Origin: Bacteroidales bacterium UBA1176
GTDB taxonomy: Bacteria; Bacteroidota; Bacteroidia; Bacteroidales; WCHB1-69
Assembly: GCA_002311645.1 (NCBI GenBank)
Contig: DBYW01000017.1
Span: 1 to 15,860 of the forward strand
Direction of reading: 5' to 3'
Length of the DNA stretch: 15,860 nucleotides
The number at the start of each line of letters is the position of its first letter. Within the stretch, counting starts at the first letter, position 1. Shown here one piece after another: positions 1 through 6,728 of this stretch. The notes below the pieces were generated by a model, which saw nothing but the letters and a program-made list of their open reading frames with translations, ran no database searches and was not told where the DNA came from. The position numbers were made by a program, and so were the translations under genes.

Positions 1-1392
1 GCCGACAAGACCCAGAACTACAACAAGACCATCCAATGGGGTCTCATCATCATGGCTATCGGCTATGTGGTGATGGCTATTCCGTTGTTCAGCAAGACCG
101 CCGAGGGCGCCATCCTCGACAGTGGCGCCGGCTGGTGGACCATCTTGGTCATCACCTGCATGGCTCTGTTGTTCATCGCTTTCGGTAATGGTTTGTTTAA
201 GGGCAACCTGCAGGCCATCGTCGGCAAACTGTACGACGAGTTCGAGGCCGAGGCCGCCAAGAAGGGCCCCGAGGCTCTCGCTGAGGCTAAGGACCGCCGC
301 GACTCCGGCTTCCAGATCTTCTACGTCTTCATCAACATCGGCGGCTTCTTCGCCCCGTTCATCGCCCCGTTCCTCCGCGAATGGTGGCTGAAAGCGCACC
401 ACCTGGTCTATAATGCCGACATGTCCGGCCTTTGCCACCAGTTCCTTGCCAACGGTGAACAGACCCAGAAGTTCACGGAGACGATGCAGAGCGTGCTCCA
501 AAGCGGTTACAACTTCACCGATACCGCCGCTTTCTGCTCCGACTACATCACTGTGTTCAACCAGGGTGTCCACTTCTCCTTCATCGCTTCTGTTTTAGCA
601 ATGGCCATCTCCCTGGTCATCTTCCTGACCAACAAGTACAAACTGCCGCAACCGGCCAAGAAAGAGCAAACCCAGGTCGTGGAATACACCGCCGAAGAGA
701 AGCAGGCTATGGCTAAGGAAATCAAACAGCGTCTGTATGCTCTGTTTGCTGTGCTCGGCATCGCTGTCTTCTTCTGGTTCTCCTTCCACCAGAACGGCCA
801 GTCACTCTCCGTGTTTGCCCGTGACTTCGTGCAGACCGAGAAGATTGCCCCCGAGATCTGGCAAGCCCTGAACCCCTTCTTCGTGATTGTGCTCACCCCG
901 ATCATTATGGTTGTCTTCGCCGCTTTGGCCCGCAGAGGCAAACCTATTTCCACGCCTCGTAAGATCGCCATCGGTATGGCCATCGCAGGATGTGCTTATC
1001 TCTTCCTGATGATTATTTCCATTGCCAACAACTACCCGTCTGGCACCGACTTCCGCGCCATGGATCTGGCCCAGATGGCCGCCGCCGGCCTTGCAAAGGC
1101 CGCTCCTTGGGTGCTGCTTGTCACCTATTTCTTCCTGACTGTGGCTGAACTGTTTATCTCCCCGCTGGGTCTGTCGTTCGTCTCCAAGGTGGCTCCGCGC
1201 CACATGGTAGGCTTGTGCCAGGGCTTGTGGCTCGGTGCCACCGCCATCGGCAACCTGCTGATCTGGCTCGGACCTGTGATGTACAACGCCTGGCCCATCA
1301 AATACTGTTGGCTCGTGTTCGCCGTGGTATGCTTCGTCTCCATGGCCATCATGCTCGGTATGGTCAAGTGGCTCGAAAAAGTGACTCAATAA
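1..1392 (+). CDS. POT/PTR2-family proton-dependent peptide symporter, 3' part (5' end outside window)
   Basis: The frame is open from base 1, so the protein is cut at its N-terminus; 463 residues are visible, ending in TAA. It is a multi-pass inner-membrane MFS protein of the POT (proton-coupled oligopeptide transporter) family, which imports di- and tripeptides with protons. The family signatures are clear: GNGLFKGNLQ (bases about 184-213) matches the POT block G-x-G-x-x-K-x-N, and FQIFYVFINIGGFFAP (about 310-357) matches the FYxxINxG block. Many hydrophobic helices follow, with a charged cytoplasmic loop (KKEQTQVVEYTAEEKQ) between two halves, as in bacterial members. The ExxERFxYY motif of helix 1 would lie upstream. 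An internal ATG at base 52 is not the true start because the homology continues upstream of it. The gene is probably the last of its transcript, since a strong terminator follows 23 bp after the stop. The family call is secure; the exact substrate is not visible. Confidence 0.92.
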   Translation, partial: ADKTQNYNKTIQWGLIIMAIGYVVMAIPLFSKTAEGAILDSGAGWWTILVITCMALLFIAFGNGLFKGNLQAIVGKLYDEFEAEAAKKGPEALAEAKDRRDSGFQIFYVFINIGGFFAPFIAPFLREWWLKAHHLVYNADMSGLCHQFLANGEQTQKFTETMQSVLQSGYNFTDTAAFCSDYITVFNQGVHFSFIASVLAMAISLVIFLTNKYKLPQPAKKEQTQVVEYTAEEKQAMAKEIKQRLYALFAVLGIAVFFWFSFHQNGQSLSVFARDFVQTEKIAPEIWQALNPFFVIVLTPIIMVVFAALARRGKPISTPRKIAIGMAIAGCAYLFLMIISIANNYPSGTDFRAMDLAQMAAAGLAKAAPWVLLVTYFFLTVAELFISPLGLSFVSKVAPRHMVGLCQGLWLGATAIGNLLIWLGPVMYNAWPIKYCWLVFAVVCFVSMAIMLGMVKWLEKVTQ

Positions 1393-1415
1393 TATATCGC
1401 TACATTGCTATATTA

Positions 1416-1448
1416 GAGGATGGTTGAGAAAACCATCCTCTTTTTTTT
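1416..1448 (+). terminator. Rho-independent terminator of the peptide transporter gene
   Basis: A perfect 10-bp stem (1416-1425 with 1431-1440) and a 5-nt loop GAGAA are followed at once by eight T residues (1441-1448). It sits 23 bp past the transporter stop codon. A second, weaker stem (CCTGAT at 1460-1465 with ATCAGG at 1473-1478) and a T-tract at 1491-1498 follow and may act as a back-up. Confidence 0.93.
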
Positions 1449-1510
1449 GCAATGATATACCTGATGGCACGAATCAGGGCTTCTGTTATCTTTTTTTTAT
1501 TTGGGCGTGC

Positions 1511-1568
1511 CGGCGCGGCGGCGGGAATTACGTTGCATTCGCACACACCATCCAATGCCGCCGCGCCG
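1511..1568. repeat. 12-bp perfect inverted repeat in spacer
   Basis: CGGCGCGGCGGC at 1511-1522 is the reverse complement of GCCGCCGCGCCG at 1557-1568, with a 34-bp loop. The arms are framed by GGGCGTGC on the left and TCGGGCTTTCC on the right. Confidence 0.75.
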
Positions 1569-1584
1569 TCGGGCTTTCCACTCC

Positions 1585-1670
1585 AATGATTTTGGCTTAG
1601 TTCCGCCGCCGACGATAGGAGGTGGCGGAATCTCCGACTGGCAACGGCACCCATTCTCGCCAAAATCATT
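1585..1670. repeat. Nested inverted repeat (12-bp outer, 7-bp inner arms)
   Basis: The outer arms are AATGATTTTGGC (1585-1596) and GCCAAAATCATT (1659-1670). Inside them, TTCCGCC (1601-1607) pairs with GGCGGAA (1624-1630). The transcript would fold into a branched hairpin on either strand. Confidence 0.75.
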
Positions 1671-1786
1671 TCCGTTGCAATCCCTCACGCATGCTCGTCG
1701 GACTCCGCATCCGTTTCGCGGCGAGCAACGTACAACCTCGTCTCAACCTTCTCCCGCGCCGCGATTTTCCCGCGCACCGTTCCCAT

Positions 1787-1814
1787 CACCACACTTGCTA
1801 CGCTTCGTGTGGTG
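1787..1814. repeat. Short hairpin CACCACAC/GTGTGGTG
   Basis: An 8-bp perfect stem (1787-1794 with 1807-1814) encloses a 12-nt loop TTGCTACGCTTC. There is no adjacent T-tract on either strand, so it is not a typical terminator. Confidence 0.65.
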
Positions 1815-1815
1815 T

Positions 1816-1842
1816 TACAAAAAGGAAGGCCTCTTCGAGGCC
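1816..1842 (-). terminator. Possible terminator for the minus-strand trmN6 cluster
   Basis: Read on the minus strand, GGCCTC-GAA-GAGGCC (1842-1828) is a 6-bp GC-rich stem with a 3-nt loop, followed by TTCCTTTTTG. It would face transcripts leaving the methyltransferase gene, but it lies about 230 bp past that stop codon and the stem is short. No better terminator is seen nearer the stop. Confidence 0.4.
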
Positions 1843-1874
1843 GATTCAATTACATTGTTATTTTCCATTCAGAC

Positions 1875-1891
1875 GTGTTCCGAAGGAACAC
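1875..1891. repeat. 7-bp hairpin GTGTTCC-GAA-GGAACAC
   Basis: A perfect stem (1875-1881 with 1885-1891) has a 3-base loop. It is one of three tight hairpins, with 1828-1842 and 1903-1924, spaced about 30-50 bp apart. Confidence 0.65.
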
Positions 1892-1902
1892 CCTTCTCTG
1901 TA

Positions 1903-1924
1903 ACCCCACACGGCCGTGTGGGGT
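1903..1924. repeat. Perfect 22-bp palindrome
   Basis: The sequence from 1903 to 1924 equals its own reverse complement; the left half is ACCCCACACGG and the centre lies between 1913 and 1914. There is no unpaired loop, so it could be a protein-binding dyad or part of the repeat element. Confidence 0.8.
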
Positions 1925-1942
1925 AGGACAGCGGCACAGAGA

Positions 1943-2002
1943 CCCTCTCGCGGCGCGGAAGTCGGTATCCAAGATGCATGAAACTTGCTCGCCGCGAAAG
2001 GG
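1943..2002. repeat. 13-bp inverted repeat with one mismatch
   Basis: CCCTCTCGCGGCG (1943-1955) pairs with CGCCGCGAAAGGG (1990-2002) except for one position. The right arm overlaps the right arm of the 1714-1999 repeat, so the two foldings exclude each other. Confidence 0.65.
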
Positions 2003-2070
2003 AGACGTTGGAAAAATGTGGCGTTTATCCCAGCCTGCTGCCATCATGTATATAACCACCCTTTTTTGCA

Positions 2071-2793
2071 TCATACCAACAGATAGGGCTCCATCAACCG
2101 CAAATACGCCTCCGTGTGGCGGTTGGCGGCGTCGCGGATGACGAGACGCTCCTCCTCGCATGGGGAGCCCGTGCGGGCGTAAGACAGCACCACACGGTGC
2201 GCGGGTTTGCGCTCGGTGGGTTGCACGGTCACGCGACGCACACAGGTTAGCGACTGGCGGGCTATCCTGTCGAACGCCTCCCCCTCCCGCACAGGCAGGA
2301 TGAGTGAGAACCGTCCCTCATCGTCAAGGATTTTTAACACACCCTCTAACAGGTCCGCGAACGGCAAGTTGCCATCACCATGGCGGCTTTGGCGGCGCGA
2401 AGGATTGTCCGGCTTGAGGTCATTGTGATAAAAAGGCGGATTAGAGAGAATATAATTGAAAGGGGCGCCCTGCCACTGTTGTGCAAATTCCTGTATTGTA
2501 GCCTGTTCAAAGTGCAGGTTTTCGGCGGGCAGCAGCGGATAGGACGCTGCGTTTTGGCGGGCCTCAGCAATGGAGGCCGCATCAGGGTCGATGCCGAAAA
2601 CGATAGGGTTAACAGATTTTAACACCGCCTGCTGCGCGGCACAGAAAGCCACCACCCCGCAACCACATCCCACATCCAAGATGCGGTGCGCGCCGCTGGT
2701 GTCACACAAGGATACTAACAGCATCGCATCAGTGCCCACCTTCATCGTGCTGCAATCGTGGCGGAGCGAAAAACGCTTGAAATGGAAGTCCAT
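2071..2793 (-). CDS. trmN6: tRNA1(Val) (adenine(37)-N6)-methyltransferase, TrmN6/YfiC family
   Basis: This 240-residue SAM-dependent class I methyltransferase is predicted to make m6A at position 37 of tRNA-Val, next to the anticodon. The N-terminus FHFKRFSLRHDCSTMKVGTD is the family's lead-in block. The SAM-binding motif I is ILDVGCGCG (residues 38-46), an acidic residue near GIDP (67-70) follows strand 2, and the catalytic SNPPF motif (117-121) marks an N6-adenine/glutamine-type methylase. The RRQSRHGDGNLPF block after it fits the family's R-x-x-A/S-R-H element. Length matches the family. Its ATG shares one base with the manA stop (TAATG), so it is probably translated by coupling with manA. 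The specific tRNA target is inferred from family only. Motif I holds two Cys residues (GCGCG) in place of the usual small residues, a minor oddity. Confidence 0.87.
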   Translation of the reverse strand: MDFHFKRFSLRHDCSTMKVGTDAMLLVSLCDTSGAHRILDVGCGCGVVAFCAAQQAVLKSVNPIVFGIDPDAASIAEARQNAASYPLLPAENLHFEQATIQEFAQQWQGAPFNYILSNPPFYHNDLKPDNPSRRQSRHGDGNLPFADLLEGVLKILDDEGRFSLILPVREGEAFDRIARQSLTCVRRVTVQPTERKPAHRVVLSYARTGSPCEEERLVIRDAANRHTEAYLRLMEPYLLV

Positions 2794-3779
2794 TAACAGT
2801 AAACCTCCAACAGCTTGGTACGACCGTCGGGGAGGAGTTGCACCTCCTCTATTTCGGCGGGCACGAGGGTCACGCCGCCCGTCTCCAACACGAGGTGGCC
2901 GTCACCATAAAAGAGATGCAAGCGCCCTTCGAGGCACATATAGACCACAAAGGAATCGATGCCCGAGAAATCTTTCCTGACGGGCTGGTCGAATTCTATC
3001 ACGTTGGTGTTGAAGTAGGGGGAGCGCACGAGTTTGACGGTCTGGTTCAACTTCGGGGTGTAGTCGACCTTGAAGCCGCCTTGGCTGTTCTCCTCGAAAT
3101 GGATGGCTTCGAGAGCTTCTTCGGTGTGCAGCTCTCGACTGTTGCCCTCGTCATCAACGCGGTTCCAGTCGAAGATGCGGAAGGTCACGTCGGAGGGCTG
3201 CTGGATTTCGGCGAGGAGCACGCCCTTGCCGATGGCATGCACTGTGCCGGCGGGTATCATGAAGGTGTCGCCGGGTGCGACGGGATAGAACTGCAGCAGC
3301 TCATGGAGCACGCCGGAGGCCACCGCATCCACATACTGCTCCTTGCTGATTTTTTGGTTGAAGCCCACATAGAGTCCGGCGCCAGGCTCGGCCGCGATGA
3401 CGTGCCACATCTCCGTCTTGCCGTTCTGCCCATATTTCTTCTTGGCAAGATCATCGTCGGGGTGTACCTGCACGGAAAGGTGGTCTTGCGCATCTATATA
3501 TTTGATTAACAGCGGAAAACCGAGGCCAAACTTTTCGTAGTTCTTCTCTCCCACCAAGTCGGTGAGATAGACTTCGAGCAATTCGTTAAGGTTGTTTTCG
3601 GCCAGGAAGCCGTTGGTGACTTCGGACTCGTCGTCGAGGATGCCGGAGAGCTCCCAGCTTTCGCCGCAGCGTTCCATGCCGCCGATATCATGCTTGAGGA
3701 GCGTTTGAATTCTTTTTCCGCCCCAGATTTTCTCTTTCAGGATGGGCTTGAACTTGAAGGGATATAGGCCGTTGATCAT
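2793..3779 (-). CDS. manA: Mannose-6-phosphate isomerase, class I (zinc-dependent)
   Basis: A 328-residue cupin-fold enzyme interconverts fructose-6-phosphate and mannose-6-phosphate, feeding GDP-mannose and GDP-fucose for surface glycans or allowing mannose use. The zinc ligands expected for the family are all visible: Q104 and H106 in VQVHPDD, E123 in KTEMWHV, and H181 in GTVHAIG. EIQQPSDVTFRIFDWNR (191-207) is the typical substrate-side block with the conserved Arg. The N-terminus LYPFKFKPILKEKIWGG is characteristic of the short Bacteroidetes/Firmicutes ManA. It lies 9 bp after the hypothetical secreted protein gene and overlaps trmN6 by one base, so the three probably form one transcript. 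No Shine-Dalgarno sequence precedes the start, as usual in this phylum. Confidence 0.93.
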   Translation of the reverse strand: MINGLYPFKFKPILKEKIWGGKRIQTLLKHDIGGMERCGESWELSGILDDESEVTNGFLAENNLNELLEVYLTDLVGEKNYEKFGLGFPLLIKYIDAQDHLSVQVHPDDDLAKKKYGQNGKTEMWHVIAAEPGAGLYVGFNQKISKEQYVDAVASGVLHELLQFYPVAPGDTFMIPAGTVHAIGKGVLLAEIQQPSDVTFRIFDWNRVDDEGNSRELHTEEALEAIHFEENSQGGFKVDYTPKLNQTVKLVRSPYFNTNVIEFDQPVRKDFSGIDSFVVYMCLEGRLHLFYGDGHLVLETGGVTLVPAEIEEVQLLPDGRTKLLEVYC

Positions 3780-3788
3780 AGTTGGTGG

Positions 3789-4751
3789 CTATTGGTTATT
3801 GGGGTTGTAGATTTGTCGGGGTTTGGGGGTGTAGTCGGGTTTCACCTTGTCGGGGTTGCTGCCATAGACGCGTTTGAGGAAGAGCCAGCGTCCGTTGTCC
3901 TCGATGAAGCCTTGGCTGAGGCTGGACTCGGGCACCATGTATGCGGCAAGGGCGGCGGGCACGTTGTCGTCCATGGGGATAAGCTCGTCGAAGATAATCA
4001 TGGGGCTGGTGACGCGGCGGTAGTCCGTTTGCTTGGTCTTGGGATTGTATTTGCCTGTGCTGACGAGGTATTCCTGTTCTTCATACCCTAAATGCATGGT
4101 GGCGTTTTTGGAGTATTCGAAGATGACGCGGCTCACCTTTTCGGGGTAGTTCTTGAAGATGCGTGCCCCGAAGACGGGTACTGTTTCCTTGTTGAAATGG
4201 AGCACCTCAATCACTTTCTGGTTGGTGAAGAGGTTGTTGCCGTTAAGGCCGAGCAGGGTGTAGTAGGTGAGATTCTTTTCCTTGATGGGGATGATTTTGT
4301 AATAGACGGCACCGTACCATCGGTTGTGGTTGCCCACCTGCGTCTTGGGGTAGTCGATGGCACCGCGCTTGTCGTACAGGGGGAAGAGCACGTATTTCTT
4401 GCGGTTCTCGTTGTAGACTTGTACAAACCCGAAATTTTCGACGGTGAAATTCTTTTTCACGACATACCACGTGAATATCTTGAATGCCTTGTCGGGGGAG
4501 GTGAGTGCGGCGAAGTTCCGGGCCGAGTCCCACGGATGCTCGAAAGAGTTGGGCATTTGCAGCACCGTTTCCAACAGAGTCATGAACTCCTCGTTCAGCT
4601 CCAACCGGGTGGTCTCGTCAGGTTCGTTCATGACAATATCGCGCAAATGGACGAGCGAATCTTCCCAAATACGGAATTCCGACTGCCTTTTCTGAGCGAA
4701 TGTCGTCAGGCAGAGGAACATCAGCATAATATGGAAAAAAAGCTTCTTCAT
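3789..4751 (-). CDS. Secreted conserved hypothetical protein of Bacteroidales
   Basis: The protein has 320 residues. A signal peptide (KK followed by FFHIMLMFLCLTTFA, then Gln) predicts export to the periplasm with cleavage near residue 19; there is no lipobox Cys. The mature part starts with a helical segment (WEDSLVHLRDIVM...ELNEEFMTLLETVL) and continues as a probably beta-rich domain with many aromatics. WYGAVYYKIIP, YYTLLGLNGN, KVIEVLHF, VIFEYSKNATMHLGYEEQ and IIFDELIP are the conserved-looking blocks. I recall similar unnamed proteins in Bacteroidales genomes but know no function. It is the first gene of the manA-trmN6 cluster, with a candidate promoter just upstream. The C-terminal tail is Pro/Asn-rich (DYTPKPRQIYNPNNQ). 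Confidence 0.8.
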   Translation of the reverse strand: MKKLFFHIMLMFLCLTTFAQKRQSEFRIWEDSLVHLRDIVMNEPDETTRLELNEEFMTLLETVLQMPNSFEHPWDSARNFAALTSPDKAFKIFTWYVVKKNFTVENFGFVQVYNENRKKYVLFPLYDKRGAIDYPKTQVGNHNRWYGAVYYKIIPIKEKNLTYYTLLGLNGNNLFTNQKVIEVLHFNKETVPVFGARIFKNYPEKVSRVIFEYSKNATMHLGYEEQEYLVSTGKYNPKTKQTDYRRVTSPMIIFDELIPMDDNVPAALAAYMVPESSLSQGFIEDNGRWLFLKRVYGSNPDKVKPDYTPKPRQIYNPNNQ

Positions 4752-4762
4752 GAAAAAGAGCG

Positions 4763-4770
4763 CAAAAGTA
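4763..4770 (-). promoter_or_regulatory. Candidate Bacteroidetes -7 box for the hypothetical-manA-trmN6 cluster
   Basis: Read on the minus strand, TACTTTTG matches TAnnTTTG exactly and ends 11 bp before the ATG at 4751. The transcript would carry only a few leader bases. No good -33 TTG/TTTG is seen at the expected 19-21 bp spacing. Confidence 0.4.
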
Positions 4771-4814
4771 ATAAAAATGTCTCTATATAACGTCGTACTT
4801 TCAGTTTTGTTTTG

Positions 4815-4822
4815 TATCTTTG
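4815..4822 (+). promoter_or_regulatory. Candidate Bacteroidetes -7 box for the 26-residue-repeat protein gene
   Basis: TATCTTTG matches TAnnTTTG exactly and lies 26 bp before the ATG at 4849. The -33 region is weak: no TTTG stands at the expected spacing. It is divergent to the minus-strand promoter about 45 bp away. Confidence 0.55.
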
Positions 4823-4848
4823 CACTTTCATTCTAAAACCTCTCCATT

Positions 4849-5739
4849 ATGAAAACTTTGAAAATCATAAAGAAAGAGTACCAGCGCATCGGCTACGATG
4901 AAAAAGACATCCAGCCGGTGGAGTATCTTGAGGTCTCTGCGCAGTACAACGACCACGGTCAAATTCTCCGTGAGGAACGGTTTGACCCGGACGGAAACCT
5001 CAACACGTTGACCGTCAATACGTACAACGACCACGGCCTGTTGTGGCAGACGGAACAGTACGACATGGACAATATCCTTTTGCAGAAGACGGTGAACGAG
5101 TACGACGAACATCAGCTGCTGGTGCAGGAGAACAATTATTTCGGCGATGGCGACCAAGTCTATGTCACGAAGCTCGTATACGACGAAGACGGCAATCTGC
5201 TGCGCCGCGAGATGTATTTCGATGGAAAACTCGACTATGTGGAGAACACATACGAATACTCGGATGGCCTGCTGGTCAAAGAGGTGGAAAATGATGAATA
5301 TGGAAAGGTTTTGAACATCAACACCTACACGTACAATGACAAGGGCCTGTTGGAGCGGCATGTGCGCGATGAGGTGCAAAACAAAGACCGCCGGAGCTAT
5401 GAATATACCTACGACGACAACGACAACTGTGTCAAGGAGTTGGTGTACGACTACGATGATGCACTCATTGCAAAAGTCTATCGGAAATACAATGAGGAGG
5501 GGAAGATGGTTGAAACGGAAGAGGAGGATCTGGACCATTATCGCAAGATTACGCTGGAATATGAAGGCGACTTGGTGGTGAAAAATTCCATTCTTGACCG
5601 CGACGGCAACTTGCAGGGGTGGGCGGAATATTCCTACAATGAGGACGGCAAGGAGAACGCGTCCCGCGAATTCATCAAGGATGAGGTCCAACCCGACCAC
5701 TTCCGCCAGCTGCGCGAAACAAGATATGTAAGGGAGTAG
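4849..5739 (+). CDS. Cytoplasmic tandem-repeat protein with ten Y-x-D-x-G units (YD/RHS-like)
   Basis: A strongly acidic 296-residue protein without signal peptide or membrane segment. Almost the whole chain is a tandem repeat. Each unit carries a Y-[ND]-[DE]-x-G turn followed by a basic/hydrophobic strand (for example YNDHGQILREERFDPDG and YDEDGNLLRREMYFDG). The marker Tyr falls at residues 33, 59, 85, 111, 137, 162, 188, 214, 238 and 263, so the period is 26 with slips of one or two. This resembles YD (RHS) repeats and MORN-2/YwqK repeats, but the period is longer than the roughly 20-23 residues usual there. Neither a toxin domain nor an RHS core motif is present. It is probably a beta-stranded scaffold or binding protein. 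It is followed after 62 bp by lgt. The function is not recognised. Confidence 0.8.
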   Translation: MKTLKIIKKEYQRIGYDEKDIQPVEYLEVSAQYNDHGQILREERFDPDGNLNTLTVNTYNDHGLLWQTEQYDMDNILLQKTVNEYDEHQLLVQENNYFGDGDQVYVTKLVYDEDGNLLRREMYFDGKLDYVENTYEYSDGLLVKEVENDEYGKVLNINTYTYNDKGLLERHVRDEVQNKDRRSYEYTYDDNDNCVKELVYDYDDALIAKVYRKYNEEGKMVETEEEDLDHYRKITLEYEGDLVVKNSILDRDGNLQGWAEYSYNEDGKENASREFIKDEVQPDHFRQLRETRYVRE

Positions 5740-5801
5740 TACAATTTTTTGAAAAAAACAGAGTTAGAGAAAAGATTCGGTAAAAATCAAGGATATCAAT
5801 C

Positions 5802-6689
5802 ATGCTTTGGAACACGCTTTGCACAGTCACTTGGAAAGTTAACCCCGTAGCCTTTCATCTAGGGCAGGTCGAGGTGCGCTGGTACGGCATACTGCTGGCC
5901 ACTGGCTTCTTGTTAGCCTATTTGACCTTGCAGAAAATTTTTGTCACCGAAAAGGCGTCGCAAAAGGAGTTGGACAGAATCTCCATCTGGACCATTGTCT
6001 GGACTTTTGTGGGCTTGCGGTTGGGGCATTTCCTGTTTTATGAGCCGCAACAGTTTATCACGGACCCATTGGAGATATTGTTGCCGTTCCATGACGGCAA
6101 GTTTATCGGCTATCAGGGCTTGGCGAGCCATGGCGGTGTGCTTGGCATCTTCTTGTTCATCATCTATTACACCTGGAAATACAAGGTTAATTTTCTGTGG
6201 CTGTGGGATCGTCTGGGCATCGCCATACCTATCGCAGCGGCCTTTGTGCGCATCGGCAACCTGATGAACCACGAAATTGTGGGCAGCATCACCACCGTGC
6301 CCTGGGCATTCGATTTCATCTACGGCGGTTACGGCGTGGCTGGCACGTTGCGCCATCCCGCACAGCTGTACGAGTCAATCATCTATTTCCTCGTGTTCTT
6401 CGGTCTGGTCATTTACTATTTCAAATTCGCCAAGGGCAAGGTCGCTGCAGGACGCACTTCCGGCATCACCTTGTTCGTCATCTTCACGGCACGCTTTATC
6501 ATCGAGTTCTTCAAGGAGGTGCAGGTGCCCAGCGAGGTGGGACACGCCCTCAACAACGGCCAGATCCTCAGCATCCCTATCGCCCTCTTTGGTCTCGGTC
6601 TGCTCATCTATTCCTTCGTCCACACAAAATATCCGGAATTTCCTTACAAGGAGGAGGAAGAGCCCCAAAAAGCATCTTCAAAAAAATAA
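5802..6689 (+). CDS. lgt: Phosphatidylglycerol:prolipoprotein diacylglyceryl transferase
   Basis: This 295-residue inner-membrane enzyme transfers the diacylglyceryl group of phosphatidylglycerol to the lipobox Cys of prolipoproteins, the first step of lipoprotein maturation. Its seven or so hydrophobic segments match the family. Recognisable blocks are VRWYGILLATGF (26-37), GYQGLASHGGVLG (103-115, with H110 aligned to the essential His103 of E. coli Lgt), the Lgt signature VRIGNLMNHEIVG (149-161), RHPAQLYES (184-192), and RFIIEFFKEVQ (231-241), whose Arg aligns with the essential Arg239. The C-terminal tail (EEEEPQKASSKK) is charged and cytoplasmic. A lipoprotein gene begins 39 bp after the stop, so enzyme and probable substrate are neighbours. 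The call is secure. Confidence 0.96.
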   Translation: MLWNTLCTVTWKVNPVAFHLGQVEVRWYGILLATGFLLAYLTLQKIFVTEKASQKELDRISIWTIVWTFVGLRLGHFLFYEPQQFITDPLEILLPFHDGKFIGYQGLASHGGVLGIFLFIIYYTWKYKVNFLWLWDRLGIAIPIAAAFVRIGNLMNHEIVGSITTVPWAFDFIYGGYGVAGTLRHPAQLYESIIYFLVFFGLVIYYFKFAKGKVAAGRTSGITLFVIFTARFIIEFFKEVQVPSEVGHALNNGQILSIPIALFGLGLLIYSFVHTKYPEFPYKEEEEPQKASSKK

Positions 6690-6728
6690 AATCCACAATA
6701 TTCAATAACCTTTTAAAACGTTTGAAAC

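Larger units (their letters stand above)
1714..1999. repeat. 15-bp perfect inverted repeat bounding a 286-bp block
   Basis: TTTCGCGGCGAGCAA (1714-1728) is the exact reverse complement of TTGCTCGCCGCGAAA (1985-1999). The block between contains further hairpins. The arrangement resembles the ends of a small non-autonomous element, but no target-site duplication is evident (flanking bases CCG and GGG differ), so mobility is only a possibility. Confidence 0.6.
1450..2070. repeat. Gene-free, palindrome-rich intergenic region
   Basis: No convincing gene lies between the transporter stop and the methyltransferase stop. The reading frames here (for example 1501-1926) need rare TTG starts and give Pro/Arg/Ser-rich, low-order proteins without domain features. 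The stretch instead holds at least eight inverted repeats, several nested, listed separately. The framing words GGGCGTGCC (1503-1511) and GTCGGGCTTTCCACTCC (1568-1584) resemble, from memory, dispersed intergenic repeats seen in many Bacteroidales genomes; I cannot verify that here. It lies between two converging transcription units (POT forward, trmN6 reverse), a usual landing site for such repeats. Function is unknown. Confidence 0.6.

Noticed and set aside
1501..1926. Plus-strand frame (141 residues) in the spacer
   Set aside because: It has a TTG start, a Pro/Arg/Ser-rich composition and runs through all the inverted repeats; it looks like non-coding repeat DNA read by chance.
1850..2161. 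Minus-strand frame (103 residues) overlapping the trmN6 3' end
   Set aside because: It overlaps a well-supported gene in another frame and translates the palindromes into low-complexity Arg-rich protein.
4092..4790. Plus-strand frame (232 residues) opposite the secreted hypothetical protein
   Set aside because: The minus frame has a signal peptide and conserved-looking blocks; this one is a shadow caused by codon periodicity and extends across the minus-strand start.
4828..5700. Long minus-strand frame (290 residues) opposite the 26-residue-repeat protein gene
   Set aside because: It is a hydrophobic Val/Leu/Ile-rich mirror of the acidic repeat codons (GAC/GAG/AAC read as valine, leucine). 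It has no motif of its own, and the plus frame has clear repeat periodicity and a promoter.
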